Assembly (NCBI GenBank): GCA_037179385.1 | Contig: CM074179.1 | Coordinates: forward strand, 37,623,224 to 37,687,223 | Reading direction: 5' to 3' | From: Holothuria scabra | Taxonomy: Eukaryota > Echinodermata > Holothuroidea > Aspidochirotida > Holothuriidae | DNA: 64,000 bases | Part shown: piece after piece, positions 11,053-19,390 of the stretch | Position numbering within the stretch: the first letter of the stretch is position 1 | How the letters are laid out: every line of letters starts with the position of its first letter | Notes under the pieces: model-generated | The model's input: the letters and a program-made list of their open reading frames with translations, nothing else | Databases searched by the model: none | Told to the model about the DNA's origin: nothing | Translations under genes and position numbers: made by a program

Positions 11053-12439
11053 AACAGCACTTCAAAATACCCTTGTATTAACTTTAAGCGTATTTGAAAA
11101 CCTTCTTCATATCGACAGGCCATGAAGTTAGAAAAAGCTATTCTGTGACGACATCCAGAATCCAGGAAATGCCTTGTTTCATACTCAAGAGGCGACATGG
11201 CATCGGGTTCAAATGCACCACCGACTGTCCTTTTTTGAAAGTATGGTCCCTCGGATACCGGTTCAACATGCAGGCGGCAAGCTCATTAATTTTAAGTCTC
11301 GCAGACACGTATGTACAGCGTTCACAGACGTTGTGTACACTGAGCTGATCGGTACTCTCGAGCGTGCGCTGTAGAAAGTAGGCGTGGCTTGTGCTACGAA
11401 GCTTGGCAACCAACGCTAATGAGTGTCAATAACGTGTTGCTAAGAAAGCAGACGATAGATTTTTGTTATCAGATAGCTGAAAAAATGACCAGTTTCAGCG
11501 CGGGAAATGCAAAAAATGATGATGTAAATGAATGAACATACATTATACATTTTTCACAACACTCGCCACTGAAAAGGAATGTCAACAACCTCCTCTATGA
11601 CACAAATTTCGTGGTATGACTACGACCTTCCGTGGACTTTTTAAGGTAATTTTTCTTATGGGCAATAGGTCACTGTTATTACGCAAGAGCTTCGACAAGG
11701 TGATATTTGGGTGAAATGTGGATTAACTAGAGTTTTCCCGAGTGTTTAGTTGTGTGTTATGTAATCAGTAAACAATAATCGGTTCATTATGAGTCTTTAC
11801 ACCTAGAGTCAATTTTTTTAGATCTTAATGGCCGTCGTACTGAGGCTTGTTTTGCCATGCATATTTGTGCATGCGTACACAAATGCAACCTATGGGGCAA
11901 TATTTGTCTCCCACTGAAAGTTTTACGATCGATATGAACAGAAAAAACTGTAAACCCAGGAACATGTTACAAGTGTTTGTTCTCAAAACATTCGGCTATA
12001 GGATAATTACTGCATGTTAGTGCTGTAGTCACACATACACTCCTGGTACTTGGTAATTCCAGCTAGCTAGCTCTCCGATCGATCTGGTTGTTCCTCTTAT
12101 CCAGTGTTTTGAATGAACGCATCACAACACAGAATCTAGGTCAGTGCACTGACTACACTGTCTACCCAGCACCCACCCATCTTTACCCCTCTAATCTAGC
12201 CCCACTTACGTAAAATACATCCTATACATTGTCTTAATTCCCCTACCCCCTTCCCCACCCACTCCCAAAGCTGTTGTCAGCCAAGGTACGGATCTATATT
12301 CCGAAGCTACGCGGAGAGGGGGAAAACTTAGAGAAGGCTGGAATGCAGGGCTACGTGGGTTAGATGTAATTTTTTTTTGCTCAAACTATGTATTCTTGCC
12401 TCAGAGATATATCTAATTAAGTGGAACGTACACCACCAC
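11053..12439. other. Spacer upstream of the RAG1-like fossil
   Basis: Overlapping frames on both strands at 11094-11413 (up to 91 codons) carry no recognisable domain. A C-rich tract at 12150-12265 and an inverted GCTAGCTAGC at 12061 are the only distinct features. I found no transposon terminus or RAG-type heptamer/nonamer pair that could be assigned. Confidence 0.5.
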
Positions 12440-12515
12440 TGGTAGGCAGAAAGCGAACAGAAAATTACAGAAATCGCAACCCCTCAGAAAGCCGGAAATA
12501 GCGCTATATCTAGTA
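12440..12515 (+). repeat. Dispersed GCCGGAAAT-type repeat, member 4
   Basis: ACAGAAAATTACAGAAATCG, then CAACCCCTCAGAAAGCCGGA and AATAGCGC. It is closest to member 1 in the left flank. The copy B counterpart is near 38655-38730. Confidence 0.45.
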
Positions 12516-12935
12516 GAAAGTTGTTATTGTTTCGATGTTGCAAAAAGGGTCCGCCTCAAAGAGCTAGGCTTCCATTAATATTCTCGATATATTATTATAT
12601 TATTTATTTATACATACTTCATAATATTTAACTTGATCTCGAAACTTTTGCATATTGGTTATTTTAACATTCTTAATTGCATAAATACTAGGGAAGGTGG
12701 CCGAGGTAAGGAAATCCCATCCTCTTGGACTTGTGCATGGCCTTGAAAAACTTCTGCCCCAAAGAAAATTCAGAATTATCATTGCCTTGATCATGCCTTT
12801 TGGTCCCCACCCCTGGCCCTGCTGATAATATTTCTCCCCATACAAATTTTGGCTATGGCCCAGGTTACCCTCATACTGGCACGATGCCTCTTTCATTAAC
12901 CGAGCCCAAAAATGGCAAGATGCTACAAAAGGTAA

Positions 12936-13614
12936 AGCCCCAAGCGCTGTAAAGACTATGCTGGTAAACTGAAACAGTTTTTCAACATAGATATTGAACT
13001 CGATGAGGATGATATACACGCCACCCTATTATGTCAGCCATGTTACTGTAGAATTTTGCACTGAAAAACAACCACAGCGAAGGAGTGGCTACCTCACCGT
13101 CGAGTCGGGCAGTGCACCACCTGCACATATTTTACCAACCAAAAGAAAGGTGGAAGACCCTCCAAGCCAGCTCATCCAGGGAAAAAAAAGGCTCAGTACA
13201 GTGATAAGGAGTACCCTCTGTCACTCAAATGTGGTCCAGATGCCGTGGTAATTAACACTGAAAACTACCACCTAGATATTCCCACGGAACTTACCTGTGT
13301 CTTGTGCCGTACATTGGTGGACAAAGCCCTATAACTACCCTGCAGTCATGTCATTTGCAAAATGTATATATTGCAATTTTCAGCCAAACCTCAGAAGAAA
13401 ACAAAACTCACATGTTCCTTTTGCGACAGCCATTTTTAAGGTTGCAGACGTTTCATCGCCAAAAGAATATTTTAGCACAGCATACAGTAATCAACTAGTC
13501 ACATGCAAGAAATGCAACCAGTCGATACCTATTTGTAATATACCACAACATGTCTTCTCTGGTGATGCCCTCAATCACTTCAAAAATGGAGGCAGATGGA
13601 ACACATCTTCTTAA
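12936..13614 (+). pseudogene. RAG1-like exon 1 found: zinc-dimerisation and RING region
   Basis: The frame starting at 12936 reads KQFFNIDIELDEDDIH, then CQPCY, then WLPH, CTTC and GGRPSK. This spacing matches the C-rich segment N-terminal to the RAG1 RING. The RING follows: ELTCVLCRTLVDKAL, LPCSHVICKMYIL, then KLTCSFCDSHF. A further zinc segment reads VTCKKCNQSIPICNIPQHVF. In-frame TGA at 13062 sits where vertebrate RAG1 has an Arg codon, and TAA at 13332 lies just before the RING CSH. Copy A has five Ts at 13433-13437 where copy B has four, which puts a TAA in frame in copy A only. The exon's 3' end and any exons upstream of 12936 are unclear. Confidence 0.78.
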
Positions 13615-14051
13615 AATGAAGTTTAAACAAGGTGATGGCTTGACTGCATCATTTAAAAAAAAGGACAGACAAGTGGTAGTGGTCAAACTTTTATGATAAT
13701 GTGTATTCATTTATGCCAGAAGTAACTATCTGGTACTGTTGAAGTTTTGAGTCATGATTCCAGTCCCGTCTACCTCTTATCAGTGTTTGCAATTTCGCAT
13801 TAAGCTACAAGATTGCAGGATTCCTGCAGCTGTTCTCAGAATCCTCTTGCCTCAATGAAATGCAAGGGGGGGGGGGGCATTACCCCTTTCTGTTGCTCAA
13901 ACAAAAAATTGAAATCAAGAAATTCCCCACAATTCCTTGGAAGATCCTGTTTCCCACAATTCCCTGGAAGATGCTGTCACATATTTTCAAGTTTTAATCC
14001 TTCTATAATTTGGCATATGGAACTACCAAATTCTTTGTAATTTCCTTTCAG

Positions 14052-14346
14052 CCTATTAATACAGTACATATTCCAAAGGCCAGAGTAGAAACAAAAAATG
14101 CGCAAATGCACAAAAAAGGGCACTGCCAGAAGAAGATCAAAAATTCTGGCCCTAACCCGGGATATAATAAGCAAAGGGAGCACCAGTCACCAACTCTCAG
14201 ATGAAGTCAAAGCACTTGACCAAGATGACCTCATTGCTACTCTGGCTACCTTAGACAAGGCGAAAGTCATGGTGCCTAAAGGGGACTTTTTGGGATTAAA
14301 GGCAGATATGAACTCCTCCTGGAAAAGAAACAGAGAATTTGAGAAG
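14052..14346 (+). pseudogene. RAG1-like exon 2: basic segment, NBD-like position
   Basis: An acceptor (pyrimidine tract then AG at 14050-14051) opens the exon and GTATGAG at 14347 closes it. The frame from 14098 encodes a basic stretch, KKGTARRRSKILALTRDI, followed by an acidic helical region. Its position after the RING, and the basic LxLTR pattern, match the nonamer-binding domain of RAG1. The sequence match is short, so this assignment is tentative. The frame changes by one base in the A run near 14093, and the downstream frame has a TAG at 14086-14088. Confidence 0.55.
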
Positions 14347-14597
14347 GTATGAGTCAAAACACACAAAGTAATAATCTGCTTTATGCTTAAGTTGTGAAAA
14401 AAAATACAGTATGATGCAAAGACAAAAAACAAAGCCCAGAGCTAGCATTGCCACTTTTTAAAAACACAGAATAGCTTACTCATATGATACTTATATTTGA
14501 AAAGGGTTTTGTATAATGGAAGACTGACACAAACTCCCAGTGGCATTCTCATTGTACAGTCAAATCACCTGATCATTTTCAAATACCTTTTATTTCC

Positions 14598-14821
14598 ATG
14601 TTTCTTTCCCCCGGATGGCTGAAACAGTATGGCATACTAGTTGAGAGCGAGAATAGCACGAGGAAGCAACAGCAGGACATAATTGATGACAACATGAAAG
14701 CTGAATGGCTGCCTTTTGTCCACGACGATGATGAAGGTGTTGCATCGTTAAAGAAGACCCCCAATGTTACTGTGAAGTCCTTACAACAGAAGATTGTCCA
14801 GCTGTTGGAAGGATGCAAAAA
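14598..14821 (+). pseudogene. RAG1-like exon 3: helical linker before the core
   Basis: Open frame containing WLKQYGILVESENSTRKQQQ and, later, SLQQKIVQLLEGCKK. The donor GTAATT starts at 14822 and splits an AA|A lysine codon. The next exon begins with A at 15317, so the phases agree. The acceptor is not canonical: the tract ends CCCCCGG with no AG. I recognise no domain. The position would correspond to the dimerisation/DNA-binding region between NBD and catalytic core. Confidence 0.55.
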
Positions 14822-15316
14822 GTAATTACAAATAGCTACATATAAACTATATTAATCACTAGATTAATTTTTTTCTCACAAAGGCAAGTATTCATACTGA
14901 TCTAGAGTATTTGCAAAAATAGTACTTCCTACAAAATAGTGATTTCACTCGGGCAAAAAAATGCGGAAAGTAGGTTTAGTACCACAAGTCCATGGTCGGT
15001 TGGGTACCAGATAATATAACTTCTATTACGCCAAGAGTTTGTTTTAAAGTCACAATGTGAAATTTTTCTTTGGACATTAAAATTTAAAATAGCACCAATG
15101 TATCTTACATGAGGGTATATGACAATGGTGGTTCTTAGGCATGTACTTGATTAATTTTGCAAAAAAGGTAACATTTTGGGTTTTTTTCTTCACCAATGCC
15201 ATTTACACATCGGATGTGGGTAGCAATTTCAGAACCGGATACTGAAATCTTTAGCAATTAAGATACCCTGGTCCCCGGAGCAAACACTACCACAAAAGCG
15301 ACTTACCTTCATTCAG

Positions 15317-15559
15317 ATTACAGCTGCTGAAAGGGCATGGTATCATTCCCGAGGATGATATCTGGATTAAGTTTGGGGGAGACAAAGGTGGCGGTCTCTT
15401 CAAACAAATGATCCAGGTTGCAAACAGGGATAATCCCAACGCAGAGAGAAATACCACCGTGGTTTGTGCATTTTCAGCTGATGACACCATGATAAATCTC
15501 AAGACAGGATTGCTACGACTACAACAACAGATCGCGGAACTTCAGACAGACCACTGGGG
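15317..15559 (+). pseudogene. RAG1-like exon 4: first catalytic block
   Basis: The exon follows ATTCAG and ends before a strong donor, GTAAGT, at 15560. It encodes DDIWIKFGGDKGGGLFKQ, then NTTVVCAFSADD and a helix LKTGLLRLQQQIAELQ. The Asp of GGDKGG occupies the place of the first catalytic Asp of RAG1 (Asp600 in mouse, in an ESCDGMGD context). Copy A reads through here. Copy B (41529-41770) lacks one G of the TTTGGGGG run and is shifted. Confidence 0.72.
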
Positions 15560-15687
15560 GTAAGTGAAATGAATGATGAAGGGGCATTGAAAAAAATTTC
15601 ATACACAAAATTGTCTTCAACCTTCAAATAAAATTTTCCTTGCGTGAAGTCAACCACCATTTTCTTTCTTTCTTTTTCCTACTTCAG

Positions 15688-15761
15688 ACCCCACAAGTTT
15701 AGAGTCTTTATCTTTGAAGACTATGAGTATTTATGCCGCATATATGGTATAACTGGAGCAA
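15688..15761 (+). pseudogene. RAG1-like exon 5: second catalytic block
   Basis: A short 74-base exon between a good acceptor (CTACTTCAG) and a weak donor (GTGGGA). It encodes PHKFRVFIFEDYEYL then CRIYGITGAS. This parallels the RAG1 segment around the second catalytic Asp, and the window's EDYEYL carries an Asp at the equivalent place. The split Ser codon A|GT joins exactly to the next exon at 15881. Confidence 0.72.
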
Positions 15762-15880
15762 GTGGGAAGGAATTATGAATGTCCTCAAGCTTCTGCACTG
15801 TAAAATGACAAAGCAAATTGTTAATTCATATCACTTGTAGTTGTTCCCTTCATTATTATCTTGATTTACTTTGTGCATAG

Positions 15881-16080
15881 GTCGACACTGCTGCTTGTTT
15901 TGCACATGCACTAAAGCTGAAATGGCCAAGAGTCTGGCAGAAGGACCATCAGCCCGAAAGGACTCTTGAGAGCCTCCATGAAGACTGGTTTAATTTTGCA
16001 AAAGCGGTGGAAAAACTTCCAAGGCAAAACAACACAACAATGTCATACACGAAGCTTTGTTTGACTTCCCCTTAAATCAG
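15881..16080 (+). pseudogene. RAG1-like exon 6: CxxC zinc half-site
   Basis: From the split Ser codon the frame reads RHCCLFCTCTKAEMAK, matching the CxxC that follows the second Asp block in RAG1. Near 15958 the frame shifts to RTLESLHEDWFNFAKAV. Near 16020 it shifts again to KAKQHNNVIHEALFDFPLNQ, which joins in phase to exon 7. Both shifts are present in copy B (42092-42291), so they predate or are shared by the two copies. Confidence 0.7.
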
Positions 16081-16196
16081 GTAAAAACTGCACACATGTT
16101 CACAGTTGTACTTCTGCTTGCTGTTTCTTCTCCAACTTGAGAATTATAATTATCATTTTCTCACTAAATTTAAAGTAATTTATGCTCTCTCCTCAG

Positions 16197-16514
16197 GTTT
16201 GCATTCCTGGGTTGCACATCAGTCTGGGGTTGTATCTCAAACATTTCAATTCATTTGAAGAGGCCTGCCACACACTAGATTTAAAACTGACACACAGGAT
16301 TCCACCACAGGCAACAGACCAAACCACATCTTTTGACAGCAGGATTCAGAAGGCAATAGATAACTACCACGAGGCATGCCGACTCACATCCCAAGCAGAA
16401 GAGTTGGATGAAGGTGCTTCCCTACTAATGGAGCATTTACAAACAGCAGATGAAACGAATGCACCCATTTATGAAGAAGCCATTCGCTCCCACATGTAGG
16501 AAAGAGAAAAACTT
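16197..16514 (+). pseudogene. RAG1-like exon 7: LHISLG block
   Basis: The acceptor CTCCTCAG and donor GTAAGT frame exactly 106 codons. It begins VCIPGLHISLGLYLKHF, resembling the RAG1 block around ALHCDIGNAAEFYKIF, and continues into a long helical, glutamate-rich insert. An in-frame TAG at 16497-16499 interrupts the HM-ER junction five codons before the exon end, in both copies. Confidence 0.72.
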
Positions 16515-16601
16515 GTAAGTCAGTTTTAAAATTGGTGTGAATACAGGCAGTTTTCCAAATAATTGAATACTCATCCTTTGCTTTTTCTGGTATTCTTTCA
16601 G

Positions 16602-16760
16602 CTGAAACTTACTGACAGCATCAAGAGCCAGATTGCCTTCAAGGTTGGTCAGTGTCCATTGTGCCAGCAATTGGAGGCTACCCTCCAAGAATTCAGGGTG
16701 CAGAGACAGGCTTACCATGGGCGCAGCTTTGTGGGTAATCACATCCATCGATGCTGCAAG
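16602..16760 (+). pseudogene. RAG1-like exon 8: AYHGRSFVGN block
   Basis: 53 codons between TTCTTTCAG and GTAACC, fully open in both copies. It contains VGQCPLCQQLEATLQEF and VQRQAYHGRSFVGNHIHRC. I recognise the QxQAYHGxSFxGN signature from uncharacterised invertebrate proteins of this family. It aligns by position with the RAG1 GNFARKLM region. Confidence 0.7.
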
Positions 16761-16881
16761 GTAACCTCACAGAAGCACAGCTTTCTGACTTCCATGCTTT
16801 TGACAGACATTTTCCATATCTGTAAAAGAATGAATAATATACTGATTGACCTGTTTTCTTTTTTGGTCTGTGGAAATATAG

Positions 16882-17066
16882 AAAGAAAACATCAAGCGCA
16901 TGATGACAGCAGTAGTTGAAAAAAACAAAGGAGCTTTGTCCACAATCGACCGAAGATGCCAAAATCATCACCCAAAAATATGAAACCCTCTTCCGCCTTT
17001 TTGGATGCTGCCATCGACTCTACAATAAATCTGCAGAAATGACTGATGAGGACATCAATGCACTAG
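16882..17066 (+). pseudogene. RAG1-like exon 9
   Basis: Follows AATATAG and ends before GTATTA. In copy B (43094-43277) the exon is open and encodes ENIKRMMTAVVEKTKELCP, then ITQKYETLFRLFGCCHRLYN. Copy A has one extra A in the GAAAAAAAC run near 16919-16925 and is shifted downstream of it. Phase 1 at the end (G|AA) agrees with the next exon. Confidence 0.68.
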
Positions 17067-17185
17067 GTATTAAACTCAAATTTTCCTGCAACTGTCTAAA
17101 TGCCTCTCTTTACACCAGAACTGAAGAACCTTTCAAAACTATAACTCTCATGTTATCTTTCATCTTATTATTCTTATTTCATCAG

Positions 17186-17437
17186 AATTAACCATACAGA
17201 GTCATCTGGCATACTTCAGGGCAAATTTCCCACAGGAATCAGTACAACCCAAAATGCATCTCCTGGAAGATCACACCATACATACGTAGGGTTAGGATTT
17301 TTGGGTGAACAGGGAGGAGAGTCAGTACATGCAAGGCTAAATACCATCAAAAGAGATGTCAGGGGGCTTAAAGATGAAATGGAGGTGTTAAAGAGTGTAA
17401 TTACAACTCACTGGGTTCAAACCCGGCCTGGAGCTAA
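17186..17437 (+). pseudogene. RAG1-like exon 10: HxxxxH and catalytic Glu block
   Basis: Begins LTIQSHLAYFRANFPQE, then QPKMHLLEDH, an HxxxxH with the spacing of the RAG1 zinc-binding His pair. After a damaged stretch with two TAGs and a shift (about 17285-17300) it resumes GLGFLGEQGGESVHARLN. The Glu in GEQGGES matches the position of the third catalytic residue of RAG1 (Glu962 in mouse, ASEGNES context). About eight residues expected between the two blocks are missing. Confidence 0.72.
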
Positions 17438-17673
17438 GTAAATTTTTAAAAGTGAGTTTCATTAGCACAAGAGCACCCTTTTTTTACTTTAGATATAATT
17501 ATAATCTTTTACTTATGCTACTTTAATTACTTAATAATGTTTGTAATAATAATATGATAATACCAATAATAATATTATAATAATTTGATGTGCAAAAATT
17601 AATGTGTATAACATCACTATGCATCAAAAAATGAAATTTTTAATTTTTTTATTTATTTTTTCCTTGCTTACAG

Positions 17674-17743
17674 GAAAATCTGTACACCCACAGCTCTCTT
17701 CAAAATCTTGAAAGAAGGCAACAATGAGTCAGGTGGCACCTGA
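17674..17743 (+). pseudogene. RAG1-like exon 11: C-terminus and stop
   Basis: Acceptor CTTGCTTACAG. Joined in phase to the previous exon (GCTAA|G), it reads GAKKICTPTALFKILKEG and stops at TGA 17741-17743. The donor side (AA|GTAAAT) also forms a TAA if unspliced, so an earlier stop at 17439-17441 is an alternative C-terminus. Confidence 0.5.
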
Positions 17744-18879
17744 TGATACCCCCACCTAAGAGTGGCTAATACAGGGACTTTAGCAGTCCTTGGGGGACCT
17801 TCAGCCACAAGAGCTGACAAGAGTTCACATTTAAGGATGGCAAACAGATGGGAATTGCTAGATTAATTACAGCCAAAAGATGCAAATCTATGCCCCAAAC
17901 CAAATTTAAAACATTAATCCCCTTAAAACAGCACACATACTTACCTTGACAGAATTTTTGATGAGTCGGCCATGCATTCTTTCACTTGCCATTTGCCAAG
18001 GATAGGGCGGTTTGAATCCCATTACATTGGTAGATGACTACCTTAGGCTTGCCCAATTTTCCCCTAAGAGTTATAACTTTAGAGATACATGCAAAAGATC
18101 CATGTTGATGTGGTTGACTAGGTACTGCAGGCCTAGAATGAGAATAAATGCCTTATGGGTGCCAAGGAACACAACCACATCAACCACAATCCGTTATTCT
18201 TGCATCCATTCTTCAAAATATACAATAAAATATAATTTAAGAAAATGCCTTTATCAGAAATTTCTTATTACAGTAGCAGTGTTCTCCGGTAGCCTGTGGA
18301 CAGGCGCCAGTGCCCGGTCTTAATGTTGACCCCACGAAATACCTTGCCCGCACAGAAAAAAATTGATTTCATTTTTTTTTTTTTTGGTGACATTGAATTG
18401 TTCCGTTCAATTTTAGCACCAATTACGCAGCACGATTTTGCATCTACCACCTTACATGTGCAAACATTTTCGAACGGGGGACGGTGGTTGGTGTCGTCTG
18501 CTATCAGAGACAAGCCCCGAACAAAATTTGGACTTGATGTGAAGAATACTGCATTGGTATTTAAAGAGCTGGCCTAATTCTGCCATTATACCACAGTCAG
18601 CTATCAACACAATTGCCACAAATGCTGCCAACTTTTTTCCAACCTTGGCCTCAATCAATTTTGATGCAGTATATAGACCTACTCAGGTTAATGATGCGAC
18701 GGTAGCGCAGGGTTAGACTATTAACTGACATTAGAGTATCATGTGTGACCAAGTGCCCACATAAATACACAGTTTTCCACAATAGGCATGATACGTACCC
18801 AATGTGGATGCCCGGGTTAAATAAACCACTAAAACAAAAAAACAAAACCAAAAAAAAAAAAAAATGGTGTTGTTTAGGC
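17744..18879. other. Spacer downstream of the RAG1-like fossil
   Basis: AATAAA at about 18227 could be a polyadenylation signal some 480 bases after the stop. The minus-strand frame 18452-18658 (68 codons) has a hydrophobic stretch but no recognised family. No kelch or PHD (RAG2-like) sequence was seen on either strand. Confidence 0.45.
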
Positions 18880-19390
18880 TTAGGCCTATATATTTGTGTA
18901 GTCTACTCCGCTAAAGAATGGGAAATTTTTTAAAGAAAGAATAGGTTTGGATGCCTGTGATGCTTCCTTATGGTTTAGGCCTAGGCCATTTTGACAAGTA
19001 CATGCTAAGGGTGCTTTCAACAAATCAATGTTCACCCATGATGCCCCCATGTCAATGAAAGCCCCCCTTCCAGATATAGGCTACAGTTGCTGCAAACTAG
19101 GCCTTGAACTTACTTTACAGGCCTACAGGAAGGCTCGAGCATGCATTGCTATGAGCCGCCACTCTAACTTTATTCTAACCGTGGCTGCTCCTCGAGAACC
19201 TGGTTAAGCTTTAGCTTTTACTAGGCTACGCTTACCAGGCAAAGACTGAAATTTAAGAGCATCATGATACATTATAGGCCTTAGCTAAGCTATATTCGGG
19301 CCGTAACTTCGTAAGTATGATCTAGGCCTAGGCATATGCTAGCTATATATATACTGTAGCCTGTAGGCCTAAGCTAAGGCGTACAACAAT
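18880..19390. repeat. Cluster of AGGCCTA palindromes, copy A
   Basis: AGGCCTA or a close variant recurs many times here: TTAGGCCTAGGCCATTTT near 18975, TCTAGGCCTAGGCATATG near 19321, and GTAGGCCTAAGC near 19365, with others in between. Density falls away on both sides. I see no tandem periodicity. The copy B counterpart is about 45095-45600. Confidence 0.5.

Larger units (their letters stand above)
12936..17743 (+). pseudogene. RAG1-like recombinase/transposase fossil, copy A
   Basis: RAG1-family proteins are DDE recombinases: they bind recombination signals or transposon ends and cut DNA in the nucleus. About eleven exons are readable: 12936-13614, 14052-14346, ~14598-14821, 15317-15559, 15688-15761, 15881-16080, 16197-16514, 16602-16760, 16882-17066, 17186-17437 and 17674-17743 (ends TGA). 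The order of conserved blocks follows RAG1: C-rich dimerisation segment, RING, basic linker, GGDKGG, FEDYEYL, CCLFC, LHISLG, AYHGRSFVGN, HLLEDH and GEQGGES. The organisation recalls the N-RAG-TP elements described from Aplysia, which carry a RAG1 N-terminus-like protein. Damage shared with copy B: TGA at 13062, TAA at 13332, a shift near 14090, two shifts in the 15881-16080 exon, TAG at 16497, and a broken stretch near 17285-17300. No start codon or element ends could be fixed. It could be a dead transposon or a decayed host gene. Homology is an inference from recognised motifs, not a search. Confidence 0.8.

Noticed and set aside
11094..11413. Overlapping frames on both strands suggesting a small gene
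   Set aside because: No recognised domain and no splice signals that make a longer product. The conservation between copies is only the assembly duplicate.
12121..12165. CACTGTC/CAGTGCACTG strings as RAG-type heptamers
   Set aside because: Such 7-mers are common by chance. No nonamer at 12 or 23 base spacing and no matching inverted end downstream of 17743 could be found.
12600..13019. 139-codon minus-strand open frame
   Set aside because: It overlaps the start of the RAG1-like exon on the opposite strand, and copy B splits it. It is probably a shadow frame.
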